This document shows positions 41,165-49,174 of a stretch of DNA of 64,000 bases, piece by piece. The translations under genes were made by a program, and so were the position numbers. The stretch covers positions 1 to 64,000 of the forward strand of contig NZ_JAUSUP010000002.1 of assembly GCF_030814115.1 (NCBI RefSeq), read 5' to 3'. The first letter of the stretch is position 1. Each line of letters starts with the position of its first letter. The notes beneath the pieces are model-generated. The model saw only the letters and a program-made list of their open reading frames with translations, made no database searches and was not told the origin of the DNA. This stretch comes from Alkalibacillus filiformis. GTDB taxonomy: Bacteria; Bacillota; Bacilli; Bacillales; Alkalibacillaceae.

Positions 41165-41542
41165 ATTAAACTCTTATGGTTAATACTCGCTTTGATTCCC
41201 GGACCATTTTTATTCCACTTCTTTGAAACAACAGAAAGCATAAGAGGTGAAGAAGCTTCTTTCATGTTAGTGAATACATTATTGTTATTCCTAGTAATTA
41301 TTGTTGGTATACTATCATTGAGTGTTAAGCCCTTGTATTTTTTTGTGGCGAACGCTGTTATGATAATTATATCGGTGATTTTAGGAACAGGATTTATAAC
41401 ACCTCCAAACCCTTCATGGTTTAACCCCTTTAGAATGGAAACCGTTATCGTATTAACTGGAATAGTTTTGGTAGTAGGACAATTAATAGTTCGAGTGATT
41501 TCAAGCTTCATTTATCAACTGGTGACTAATAGATACAGTTAA
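41165..41542 (+). CDS. Small integral membrane protein with probable ATT start
   Basis: About 125 residues with four hydrophobic helices (LLWLILALIPGPFLFHFF; MLVNTLLLFLVIIVGILSL; YFFVANAVMIIISVILG; VIVLTGIVLVVGQLIV). The only strong ribosome binding site, AAAGGAGG (41151-41158), points to an in-frame ATT at 41165 that gives the natural N-terminus (M)KLLWLILALIP. The alternative TTG at 41135 would start upstream of that site. No family is recognised. A strong terminator follows. Confidence 0.65.
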   Translation: MKLLWLILALIPGPFLFHFFETTESIRGEEASFMLVNTLLLFLVIIVGILSLSVKPLYFFVANAVMIIISVILGTGFITPPNPSWFNPFRMETVIVLTGIVLVVGQLIVRVISSFIYQLVTNRYS

Positions 41543-41574
41543 ATTCTACCAAAACCTTTAGCAGGACTTTTGTA

Positions 41575-41606
41575 AAAACGCCTCGAATTTATAATCGAGG
41601 CGTTTT
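41575..41606. terminator. Bidirectional terminator
   Basis: AAAACGCCTCGA (41575-41586) pairs perfectly with TCGAGGCGTTTT (41595-41606). Confidence 0.9.
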
Positions 41607-41608
41607 GA

Positions 41609-41986
41609 TTATTCAGATGTTATTCGAATAAAGTAACCATCTGGATCTGCTACTTTAAACCCTCTCATTCCCCAAGGGTAAGTTTCAACATCCTCCTCAA
41701 TCGAAAGGCCATGATCCAAACAGCGTTGATAGACTTCTTCCAATCGGTCAACAACGACTATTAACTCAAAGCCATTCCCTTTAACGTCACTTTTAGCTCG
41801 ATTGTTAAAGTAGTGTTCATCATCTAAAGTTGCTTCAGAGGTAATTAATAGTGAGAAGCAGTCGTAATTGAACCTTAGACATTGCTCATTTCTACCATAA
41901 AGTTCCAAATCGACAATGTCTTGATAGAATGTTAGAGACTTTTCAAGGTCTTTTGCATATAACTCCACTCGAAACAGAACACTCAT
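41609..41986 (-). CDS. VOC/glyoxalase-family protein
   Basis: 125 residues in two beta-alpha-beta-beta-beta units: LFRVELYAKDLEKSLTFYQDIVDLEL and GFELIVVVDRLEEVYQRCLDHG, ending YPWGMRGFKVADPDGYFIRIT. The last motif with its Asp-Pro-Asp-Gly is typical of the superfamily. Metal ligands are not clear. It could be a dioxygenase, glyoxalase or antibiotic-binding protein. Confidence 0.83.
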   Translation of the reverse strand: MSVLFRVELYAKDLEKSLTFYQDIVDLELYGRNEQCLRFNYDCFSLLITSEATLDDEHYFNNRAKSDVKGNGFELIVVVDRLEEVYQRCLDHGLSIEEDVETYPWGMRGFKVADPDGYFIRITSE

Positions 41987-42004
41987 TTTTTCACCCTCCT
42001 AAAG

Positions 42005-42940
42005 TTACTTAAATATCTTCTGCGGCAAGTAAGCCGATACTAAATAATTCGGCACGTCTACGATTTCACTAATTTTCAAATCGACTGCAACACTTGATAG
42101 CGCATAAGCTTCTTGGTCACTCAAGCCATACGTTTCACTTAAGTGCTCGATCATGTATTCAACGGCTTTTTTCGATGCGACCATGAGATCATCACTATGG
42201 CCTGTTGTCACATAATAACCTTGTTCATCTAGCCCTGTTGTTAAAGGACCGGGCATGATGAAGCGTGGCTCTTGGATTGTTTTTCCTTTGTGAAGCTTGA
42301 ACTTTAACTGGATTTCCATTGGTGCTTCGATTGCTGTTCCGCATACCTCCCCATCACCTTGAGCAGCGTGCGTATCACCAACTGAAAATAACGCACCTTC
42401 TACCCAAACTGGCAAAAGTAAGCGCGTTCCTTTCGTTAAGTGGCGAATATCCATGTTGCCACCATTTTTTCGCGGTGGTACGACGCTATGTTCACCCGCT
42501 TCAGGTAGCGCAACGCCAATCGTTCCAGGAAATGGCTTCGTCGGGATTTCAATGCCATCTGCAAACTGCGCGACGTTCTGGTTATTTAAATCCCACACTT
42601 TTAAGTATGCATCTTCAAATTGTTCGTTTAGTAGGCCGAAACCTGGAATGATCGCTGTCCAACCCCAGCTCATCGTACCGAAGTGCTCAATTTCCACTTC
42701 TAACGTATCACCAGGCTCAGCCCCTTCAACGTAAACAGGACCTGTGACAGGGTTGACTTTACTAAAATCTAAGTTCGGCACATCTTGTGAAGTCGACTTC
42801 GGAGACAACTGCCCACCTGATGCATCATGCACTTCGAAATTAACGCTCACTCCAGGTTTGACTGACATGACTGGCTCTAGGCTGTTGTCCCACACTGTAT
42901 GGTGGCAATGTTTGTGGATCGTATGATTTCCATGCTTCAT
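42005..42940 (-). CDS. Acetamidase/formamidase-family amidohydrolase
   Basis: 311 residues of the FmdA/AmdA family: VSVNFEVHDASGGQLSP, GPVYVEGAEPGDTLEVEI, GGNMDIRHLTKGTRLLLPVWVEGALFSVGDTHAAQGDGEVCGTAIE and GPLTTGLDEQGYYVTTG. The GDxHAxQGDGE motif is the metal/active-site hallmark. It would hydrolyse a short-chain amide to acid and ammonia. The N-terminus MKHGNHTIHKHCHHTVWDN is unusually His-rich. It is transcribed alone; array C lies upstream. Confidence 0.9.
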   Translation of the reverse strand: MKHGNHTIHKHCHHTVWDNSLEPVMSVKPGVSVNFEVHDASGGQLSPKSTSQDVPNLDFSKVNPVTGPVYVEGAEPGDTLEVEIEHFGTMSWGWTAIIPGFGLLNEQFEDAYLKVWDLNNQNVAQFADGIEIPTKPFPGTIGVALPEAGEHSVVPPRKNGGNMDIRHLTKGTRLLLPVWVEGALFSVGDTHAAQGDGEVCGTAIEAPMEIQLKFKLHKGKTIQEPRFIMPGPLTTGLDEQGYYVTTGHSDDLMVASKKAVEYMIEHLSETYGLSDQEAYALSSVAVDLKISEIVDVPNYLVSAYLPQKIFK

Positions 42941-43025
42941 CGAATCACTCCTTTATTAGAATAATAGCATAAAGGAGTTTGAATTTTTAGTAAATATAAA
43001 TTTGGAAATCTACTAAAATATTATT

Positions 43026-43246
43026 TTTTGGCGTTCGGGCAGGTGATTTTGGCGTTCACGGATTTTTTCTGGCGCTCGCACATGTGATTCTGGCGCTCGC
43101 GGAAATTATTTGGCGCTCACTCACGGGGTTTTATCAGCGCTCACATAAATTTATCAGCGCTCGCTAGAGGTTTATCAGCGTTCGCACAAATTTATCAGCG
43201 CTCGTGAGAAGTTTATCAGCGTTTACATATATTTATCAGCGCTCGG
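43026..43246 (+). repeat. Array C: phased intergenic repeat, two blocks, 11 units of 20-21 bp
   Basis: TTTGGCG/CTGGCG cores start at 43030, 43051, 43071, 43092 and 43112; after a 24-bp step, TTATCAGCG cores have AGCG at 43136, 43156, 43177, 43197, 43218 and 43238. Spacings inside blocks alternate 20 and 21. Block order and unit sequences match the minus strand of array B, 6 kb away. It fills the gap between the amidase start and aceA end. Confidence 0.92.
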
Positions 43247-43289
43247 ATCGTCTTCTAATCATACTACGCTTAATTCTACGACCTCAGGA

Positions 43290-43318
43290 AAAAGGTCCAG
43301 CGCTAAGCTGGACCTTCC
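43290..43318 (-). terminator. Terminator after aceA
   Basis: AAGGTCCAGC (43292-43301) pairs with GCTGGACCTT (43107+200, i.e. 43307-43316); on the minus strand TTTTTCC follows. Confidence 0.8.
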
Positions 43319-43327
43319 TTATAAGGT

Positions 43328-44608
43328 TCATGATTTCGTAAACTGCTCTTCTTCAGTCGATCCAGTGAGTGCTGTTGTAGATGACGTCCCGCCTGAGATG
43401 ACTTGTGCGACTTCGTCAAAGTAACCTGTACCGACTTCACGTTGGTGGCGAGTTGCTGTGTAGCCGTACTGTTCTGCAGCGAACTCTTCTTGTTGTAGCT
43501 CTGAGTAAGCTTTCATCCCTTCATCTTTATACTTACGTGCCAGGTCGAACATGCTGTTGTTTAGTGCGTGGAAGCCAGCTAGTGTGACGAACTGGAACTT
43601 GTAGCCCATCTTACCGAGCTCTTTTTGGAAGTTGGCGATCTCTTCGTCATTCAGCTTTTTCTTCCAGTTAAATGACGGTGAACAGTTGTAAGCGAGTAGT
43701 TTATTCGGATATTTCTCATGAATGGCATCAGCAAAACGCTTCGCCTCTTCTAAATCAGGTTCAGCAGTCTCACACCATAATAAGTCAGCATATGGAGCAT
43801 AAGCTAAACCTCTAGCAATCGCTTGGTCGATACCTGGCTTCGTGCGATAAAAACCTTCAACAGTTCTCTCACCCGTCAAGAACGGTTCATCGTAAGGATC
43901 AACGTCACTTGTAATTAAGTCTGCCGCATTCGCATCCGTACGTGCGATAATGACTGTTGATGTGCCCATCACATCTGTTGCTAGTCGAGCTGAGACTAAG
44001 TTACGAACGGCATCTTGTGTAGGCAACAATACTTTACCCCCTAAGTGACCGCACTTCTTTTCTGAAGAAAGCTGATCCTCAAAGTGTACAGCTGAAGCAC
44101 CGGATTCAATCATCCCTTTCATTAATTCAAATACGTTCAGCTGACCACCAAAACCAGCTTCTGCATCCGCTACAATTGGCGCGAACCAATCGATTGAATC
44201 ATCACCTTCTGCATGATGAATTTGATCTGCACGCTGAAGCGCCTGGTTGATACGCTTTACGACATTCGGTACACTGTTTGCTGGATACAAACTTTGGTCA
44301 GGATACATTTGTCCCGATAAGTTCGCATCAGCTGCCACTTGCCAACCACTTAAGTAGATTGCTTTAAGACCTGCTTTGACTTGTTGTACAGCCTGATTAC
44401 CTGTAAGTGCGCCTAAAGCATTAACGTAATCCTCTTCATTAATCAGCTTCCACAACTTTTCAGAACCACGTTTAGCTAAAGTGTGTTCAATATCAAGGCT
44501 CCCTTTTAGCTTCACGACTTCTTCTGGTGAGTATGGACGCTCAACACCTACCCATCTTAAATTCTCTTCCCAATCTTTCTTAATTTGCTCAACTCGATTA
44601 TCCGTCAT
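43328..44608 (-). CDS. aceA: Isocitrate lyase
   Basis: 426 residues with the active-site signature [16 protein letters not shown], the metal-binding [21 protein letters not shown], and the C-terminal [20 protein letters not shown]. It cleaves isocitrate to glyoxylate and succinate, the first glyoxylate-shunt step. The ATG at 44608 has GGAGGCG upstream and overlaps the 3' end of aceB by 11 bp, so the two are cotranscribed as aceB-aceA. Confidence 0.97.
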   Translation of the reverse strand: MTDNRVEQIKKDWEENLRWVGVERPYSPEEVVKLKGSLDIEHTLAKRGSEKLWKLINEEDYVNALGALTGNQAVQQVKAGLKAIYLSGWQVAADANLSGQMYPDQSLYPANSVPNVVKRINQALQRADQIHHAEGDDSIDWFAPIVADAEAGFGGQLNVFELMKGMIESGASAVHFEDQLSSEKKCGHLGGKVLLPTQDAVRNLVSARLATDVMGTSTVIIARTDANAADLITSDVDPYDEPFLTGERTVEGFYRTKPGIDQAIARGLAYAPYADLLWCETAEPDLEEAKRFADAIHEKYPNKLLAYNCSPSFNWKKKLNDEEIANFQKELGKMGYKFQFVTLAGFHALNNSMFDLARKYKDEGMKAYSELQQEEFAAEQYGYTATRHQREVGTGYFDEVAQVISGGTSSTTALTGSTEEEQFTKS

Positions 44609-46175
44609 GTTTGACGCCTCCTTTAAAAATATAGTCATATGCTGGAATTGTTAAAAACTCAACAAAGCTTTCATCTTTAATTAGATTTAAGAAAATGTCT
44701 GTCGCATCAGGCTCTTCATTTCTTAAATCTTCAGGAACTAAACTTTCAACCAACTGAACCGTAATATTCTCACCGTCACGAAGCTTGCCTTCAGGGTGAT
44801 TAATCCACTGCCAAACTTGTGCTCGTGAAATCTCTGCTGTTGCTGCATCTTCCATTAAGTGATTTAACGGTGCAGCTCCACGGCCTTTCAACCAAGCAGC
44901 AATATACTGAATACCCACTGTAATGTTCGTCATTAACCCATCTAACGTAATATCGCCTTTTGGAAACTCAAGCAGATCCTCACGCGACACATCGACATCT
45001 TCGCGTTTCACATGAATCTGATTCGGCGTTTCCATATGCTGATCGAAAACTTCTTTCGCCAGTGGTACCATCGCAGGGTGCGCCACCCACGTACCGTCGT
45101 GACCATCTTTTACTTCACGTAGTTTATCTGCCTGCACTTTGTTAAAGGCTGCTTCATTTTTCGCATCGTTACCTTTAACTGGAATTTGCGCAGCCATACC
45201 GCCAATCGCAGGTGCATTGCGCTTATGACACGTTTGAATCGTCAGTAAAGAATAAGCGCGCATAAACGGCACTTCCATCGTGACATCAACCCGATCTGGC
45301 AAAAGAACGCTTTCATGATTTTGAAAATTTTTAATCGCACTAAAAATGTAATCCCAACGCCCGCAGTTCAAACCTGCTGAATGCTCACGCAACTCATACA
45401 GTATTTCATCCATTTCAAAAGCAGCTGTAAGTGTTTCGATTAAGACTGTCGCCTTGACTGTCCCTCTAGAAATTCCAAGATACCCTTGAGCGAAAAAAAA
45501 CACATCGTTCCAAAGTTTCGCCTCAAGATGATTTTCTAACTTCGGTAAATAAAAGTATGGGCCAGAGCCACGACTTAATAACTCACTAGCGTTATGGAAG
45601 AAATATAGTCCAAAATCGAATAAACTACCTGACATCGGCTTTCCGTCCACTTCGATATGCGCTTCATTTAAATGCCAACCACGTGGTCTTACAATTAAAA
45701 CAGCCGGGTCGTCAGATAGTTGATACTGTTTACCGTTATCTCCCGTAAAGTCAATTACACGACGAATCGCATCCTTTAAATTAATTTGACCGTTAACGAC
45801 GTTTTCCCACGTCGGCGCTGTTGCATCTTCAAAGTCAGCCATAAACGTCTTCGCCCCTGAATTTAAGGCATTTATAACCATTTTTCGATCGACCGGACCT
45901 GTAATTTCTACGCGTCGGTCTTGTAAGTCTTCAGGAATTGGATTGACCGTCCAGTCCCCTTGGCGAATCTCATCTGTATCACATAAGAAGTTTAGCGACT
46001 GGCCTTCGTTGAGCTGTTTTTGCCTTTCTTTTCTTAAGTTCAATAAGTTCTGCCTTCTCTCATCAAAATGACGATGTAACTTTACTAGAAATTCAACCGC
46101 TTCATCTGTTAAAATCTCTTCGATGCGATCAACACGATCGCCCCTTACGTTAAAACCATCTACTTTTGTAACCAA
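44598..46175 (-). CDS. aceB: Malate synthase A
   Basis: 525 residues with [71 protein letters not shown] (the class A signature) and the catalytic Asp region near [11 protein letters not shown]. It condenses glyoxylate with acetyl-CoA to malate. The start is TTG, supported by GGGAGG. It heads the glyoxylate-shunt operon; palindromic operator candidates lie upstream. Confidence 0.97.
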   Translation of the reverse strand: MVTKVDGFNVRGDRVDRIEEILTDEAVEFLVKLHRHFDERRQNLLNLRKERQKQLNEGQSLNFLCDTDEIRQGDWTVNPIPEDLQDRRVEITGPVDRKMVINALNSGAKTFMADFEDATAPTWENVVNGQINLKDAIRRVIDFTGDNGKQYQLSDDPAVLIVRPRGWHLNEAHIEVDGKPMSGSLFDFGLYFFHNASELLSRGSGPYFYLPKLENHLEAKLWNDVFFFAQGYLGISRGTVKATVLIETLTAAFEMDEILYELREHSAGLNCGRWDYIFSAIKNFQNHESVLLPDRVDVTMEVPFMRAYSLLTIQTCHKRNAPAIGGMAAQIPVKGNDAKNEAAFNKVQADKLREVKDGHDGTWVAHPAMVPLAKEVFDQHMETPNQIHVKREDVDVSREDLLEFPKGDITLDGLMTNITVGIQYIAAWLKGRGAAPLNHLMEDAATAEISRAQVWQWINHPEGKLRDGENITVQLVESLVPEDLRNEEPDATDIFLNLIKDESFVEFLTIPAYDYIFKGGVKHDG

Positions 46176-46225
46176 AATTGAAAGCCTCCCTTTTCTGTAT
46201 TAATACAACTGATAAAATAATAAAT

Positions 46226-46404
46226 TGTTATATAACAGTAACTCCAAAAAAATTACTCATCTTTTTTAGATAAGCAGTACGCACACTCTAACGAATAACT
46301 TCTTTCATCCACTTGCTTTCCACACTCCGGGCAATAAGGTCTGTTCATGGTCCACCCTCCTCATATATAACAGTTTAATAAATTGTTATTCTGTTATAAA
46401 ACAG
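46226..46404 (-). promoter_or_regulatory. Operator-like palindromes in the aceB control region
   Basis: TGTTATATAACA is a perfect 12-bp palindrome at 46226-46237, 50 bp before the aceB start. CTGTTATAAAACAG at 46391-46404 has 5-bp perfect arms. TATAACAG at about 46365 and TTGTTAT at about 46383 form a wider inverted pair. The 31-codon gene lies between them. One regulator probably binds both sides. Confidence 0.5.
46253..46348 (-). CDS. 31-residue zinc-knuckle microprotein upstream of aceB
   Basis: MNRPYCPECGKQVDERSYSL followed by ECAYCLSKKDE: two CxxC pairs that should bind one zinc. GGAGGGTGG precedes the ATG. It is encoded between two operator-like palindromes and just before aceB in the same direction. 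Very small proteins of this kind are common in Bacillus and mostly unstudied. Confidence 0.68.
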   Translation of the reverse strand: MNRPYCPECGKQVDERSYSLECAYCLSKKDE

Positions 46405-46458
46405 TTTATGTGATTATTTTAAAAATTGCAACACCTTTTTCAGAATTTTTTGGAAGAA

Positions 46459-46489
46459 ATAAAAAAGCTACACCTTTTAAGGCGTAGCT
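46459..46489 (-). terminator. Terminator overlapping the end of the patatin gene
   Basis: AGCTACACCTT (46466-46476) pairs with AAGGCGTAGCT (46479-46489) with one mismatch; TTTTTT follows on the minus strand. The upstream arm contains the last codons. Confidence 0.75.
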
Positions 46490-47331
46490 ACAAACTCTTT
46501 CAATGGGCTGATAACGCTTTTCGCATCTTCATAACCTAAGTTATATAAGGCTGTTAATTTATCTTTATTGCGTTCCACACGTCCAACTTTCATCTCTTCA
46601 GAAGGGCTGATCACTAAGACATTACCTTTCTTCTCTTCATCAAAAATATATTGCAACGTGTCATTGTACACTTCATGACGCTGATCTAAGGCTTTAAGCA
46701 GGCCTGGATAATCACGATATTTCCGACGTATATACCAACTAAATGATTGCGGCTTCTTATAATACCCGCGAGCTTTTGTTAGGATGACGACGTTTTTCGT
46801 ATTACCATCGCGCTCTGACTGGCGCACCGGAATAGGATCTGCAATTCCACCATCCATCAGTGGTCGACCATCAAACTCGACAACAGGTGCTACTAACGGA
46901 AGTGAACTTGATGCACGAAGCAATGTTACCATGTCATCAGCATAATCTGACTTGTTATAGTACAGCGCTTCACCTGTCATACAATCTGTCACACCAGCAA
47001 CGAAATCTTCTTCAGCCGTATTAAACGTCCCATAATCAAACGGCGCTAACTGATTCGGAAGCGTATCAAAAAGAAAGTCCATCCCAAACAACTGACGCTT
47101 CTTAATATAATTGCGAAGTGACAAATACTCTGGGTGATCGACAAAGTCAATGTTTACTTGACGATTACGATCCATTTGACGCGCAATATACGAAGAGCCA
47201 TTACAAGCCCCAGCGGAGACTCCAATCGTATAAGGAATATATAAATCATGCTCCATCATATAACGTAGCACACCAGCCGTATACGTCCCACGACTGCCGC
47301 CACCTTCTAAAACTAAACCTGTTTGTTTCAT
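46477..47331 (-). CDS. Patatin-like phospholipase/esterase
   Basis: 284 residues. The oxyanion hole is GLVLEGGGSRGTYTAGVLRY, the nucleophile elbow GVSAGACNGSS (GxSxG) and the Asp motif DGGIADPIPV, so the Ser-Asp dyad is complete. It hydrolyses lipid acyl esters at the membrane or inside the cell. The ATG at 47331 is preceded by GAGGGA; the in-frame ATG at 47343 overlaps this site. Confidence 0.9.
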   Translation of the reverse strand: MKQTGLVLEGGGSRGTYTAGVLRYMMEHDLYIPYTIGVSAGACNGSSYIARQMDRNRQVNIDFVDHPEYLSLRNYIKKRQLFGMDFLFDTLPNQLAPFDYGTFNTAEEDFVAGVTDCMTGEALYYNKSDYADDMVTLLRASSSLPLVAPVVEFDGRPLMDGGIADPIPVRQSERDGNTKNVVILTKARGYYKKPQSFSWYIRRKYRDYPGLLKALDQRHEVYNDTLQYIFDEEKKGNVLVISPSEEMKVGRVERNKDKLTALYNLGYEDAKSVISPLKEFVATP

Positions 47332-47464
47332 CGAATCCCTCATTCTGTTAATGCGTATATATTATTTTATCACTATAAGAATTCAATCAAAACTATAGCA
47401 CTTAGTTTAATGTTCATAAAACCTTTAAATGGACATACTGTTCTTAATAAGGGGGGGATACAGC

Positions 47465-47857
47465 ATGAAAAAAGGAATTACAGGCTTAACTATTATAGCT
47501 TTTCTTGTAATTACACTATCAATCACACTCAACTCTCAAGAAACTGAAGAGACCGCCACAACAAGTATTAGCCAAGAGGAAACTCAGCAAGTTAACCAAA
47601 TGATGATCGATATAGGTAAACAACTGCAGAACTTTGAGGTTTTTGCAGAAGCTGGTGAAGATATTGTGTATGATTCTTCAGAGGGCATGACAATACCGAC
47701 TACGATCAACACATCTGAACACAGGGATGTTATGTTAGCCTACACAATTAACAAAATGGTTACCGACATTTTTAAAGATCATGAAGAAATTCTTGAAGAA
47801 TTGAACTTCTCACAGGAGGTCCACATTCTAGATCAAAACGGAAATAAAATCGAATAG
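47465..47857 (+). CDS. Secreted or membrane-anchored small protein
   Basis: 130 residues. The N-terminal hydrophobic segment (KKGITGLTIIAFLVITLSITLNS) acts as signal or anchor; the rest is acidic and helical with no cysteine. The family is not recognised. AGGGGGGGA precedes the ATG at 47465. A strong hairpin terminator follows. Confidence 0.65.
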   Translation: MKKGITGLTIIAFLVITLSITLNSQETEETATTSISQEETQQVNQMMIDIGKQLQNFEVFAEAGEDIVYDSSEGMTIPTTINTSEHRDVMLAYTINKMVTDIFKDHEEILEELNFSQEVHILDQNGNKIE

Positions 47858-47864
47858 CATAACT

Positions 47865-47895
47865 AAAGAGGTGCGAATCTGCACCTCTTTTTTTA
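47865..47895 (+). terminator. Terminator, near copy of the one at 48.37 kb
   Basis: AAAGAGGTGC (47865-47874) pairs with GCACCTCTTT (47881-47890), followed by TTTTT. It can also act on the minus strand. Confidence 0.88.
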
Positions 47896-47896
47896 A

Positions 47897-47950
47897 TTAA
47901 TACCTCTCAAACGACTCAGCTACATCAATTAAGTCCTCTAACTTAAAAAG
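47897..47950 (-). pseudogene. 3'-end remnant of a paralogue of the 48399-48899 lipoprotein
   Basis: On the minus strand the codons KLEDLIDVAESFERY-stop match the C-terminus SIEELVEIAESFETY-stop of the lipoprotein gene 450 bp away. The adjacent terminators are nearly identical too. Upstream of this stretch the frame has no similarity and no start. Confidence 0.6.
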
Positions 47951-48023
47951 AAAATTTGTGTTAAAATTTATAATTTTAAGTCGATAAAAGAATAGAATCA
48001 ATCCATCAGAAAGGAGTGATACT

Positions 48024-48350
48024 ATGCAAAAGGTAGAGATCAAAGAATTTGGACTTATGAGTGTTTTTAAGTTTGTACTCATTTTATTTAGTATTCCAGC
48101 ATTATTAATGGCCGTCATCATCTTCTTTATATCGCTTTCAGGAGTCTTTCAAGGAAGTGTCGGTGAAATCTTCATATTTATCCCTGCTGTAATTATGCTA
48201 GCAGTATATGCTGTTATTCACGGGCTTCTAGCTGTACTGTTCGCCTTAGTGTACAATAAGTTTTCACCGAAAGTTGGCGCACTGGAATTAAAAGTTTCAT
48301 TAAATGAAAATGAAAACACTAGCCAACAACCTACAGTTGAGCAAAACTAA
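48024..48350 (+). CDS. Two-helix membrane protein of unknown function
   Basis: 108 residues: FKFVLILFSIPALLMAVIIFFISL and EIFIFIPAVIMLAVYAVIHGLLAVLFALVY are hydrophobic, followed by a polar tail rich in Asn/Glu/Gln. GAAAGGAGTG precedes the ATG. No family is recognised. Its insertion position, between the remnant and the intact lipoprotein gene, suggests that it came in with the duplication. Confidence 0.65.
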   Translation: MQKVEIKEFGLMSVFKFVLILFSIPALLMAVIIFFISLSGVFQGSVGEIFIFIPAVIMLAVYAVIHGLLAVLFALVYNKFSPKVGALELKVSLNENENTSQQPTVEQN

Positions 48351-48366
48351 AAGGTTTATAATTCAC

Positions 48367-48396
48367 AAAAGAGGTGCAACTCTGCACCTCTTTTGT
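48367..48396. terminator. Bidirectional terminator
   Basis: AAAAGAGGTGC (48367-48377) pairs perfectly with GCACCTCTTTT (48384-48394). Only the loop differs from the hairpin at 47865. Confidence 0.88.
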
Positions 48397-48398
48397 GT

Positions 48399-48899
48399 CT
48401 AATACGTCTCAAACGACTCTGCAATTTCAACTAACTCCTCAATCGAGTACTTCTCTCCATCACGTGCGGAAACAGCTATTTGATACATTAAATCGTCATC
48501 ATCCCAAGATAAGATTTGTGACGCTCCATTATAGAAATACTTTGCGTCCTCTCCACCACTTAATGTCAGTTGCTCTTCATTTTGACCCTGTGTATTTTCA
48601 ACACTTAAATGGTTATGAATCATCACGATCAAATGCTCTTCTTCACGATCCTCTCCACGAAGAATGACGTCAAACATGTACCGATCAGATGACACAATTT
48701 CGATCTCATCCTCACCCATTTCCATAATGAAGATCTCATCTAACTCGAATGGAAGTGAGGTTGGCAGTTTAAAATCAAACGGAACCTCTTCATCGTACCC
48801 TTCAGCTTTCTCTAATTCACCTGCATACGGGTGAGCACCTGTTGTCCCAACTCCACAAGCACTTAGTAGCAACAATAACACAAAGCTTAACAATTTCAT
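48399..48899 (-). CDS. Acidic lipoprotein, DUF4367-like C-terminus
   Basis: 166 residues: lipobox LLLLSACGVG, then FKLPTSLPFELDEIFIMEMGEDEIEIVSSDRYMFDVIL and a C-terminal MYQIAVSARDGEKYSIEELVEIAESFETY. The final 'eeL-x-IAeSl' stretch is like DUF4367/sporulation-type exported domains. It would sit on the outer face of the membrane. The function is unknown. Confidence 0.68.
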   Translation of the reverse strand: MKLLSFVLLLLLSACGVGTTGAHPYAGELEKAEGYDEEVPFDFKLPTSLPFELDEIFIMEMGEDEIEIVSSDRYMFDVILRGEDREEEHLIVMIHNHLSVENTQGQNEEQLTLSGGEDAKYFYNGASQILSWDDDDLMYQIAVSARDGEKYSIEELVEIAESFETY

Positions 48900-49056
48900 C
48901 CTAATAATCCCCCCCTAAGTAATAGTACGTCACTAAACAAAGTTGAACCTTCATTTTCATCCAATTAAATATAAAAAAGGAATAAGACCTATTGGAAATC
49001 CCGACCAACCAATTAAAGTATATTTAAACTTGAATAAACTCACAAGGAAGTACCCC

Positions 49057-49110
49057 TTGACAATTTAAAATCTAGAAATTAATATTACAATGTAAGTAAG
49101 TACTTACATT
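49057..49110 (+). promoter_or_regulatory. RND promoter with TetR operator
   Basis: TTGACA (49057-49062) with TAATAT (49080-49085) after 17 bp. Immediately downstream, arms AATGTAAGTA (49089-49098) and TACTTACATT (49101-49110) form a perfect 10-bp inverted repeat with a 2-bp centre, the classic form of a TetR-family operator. It covers the predicted start site, so binding would block transcription. Confidence 0.75.
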
Positions 49111-49174
49111 CTTTATAGCAACTATTCTATTTGTATTTTTTTGAGAATCAATTTATTGAGGGAGGTCAAACAAA

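Noticed and set aside
42319-42926. Plus-strand ORFs antisense to the acetamidase gene
   Set aside because: They mirror a well-conserved coding sequence and show no motifs or ribosome binding sites of their own.
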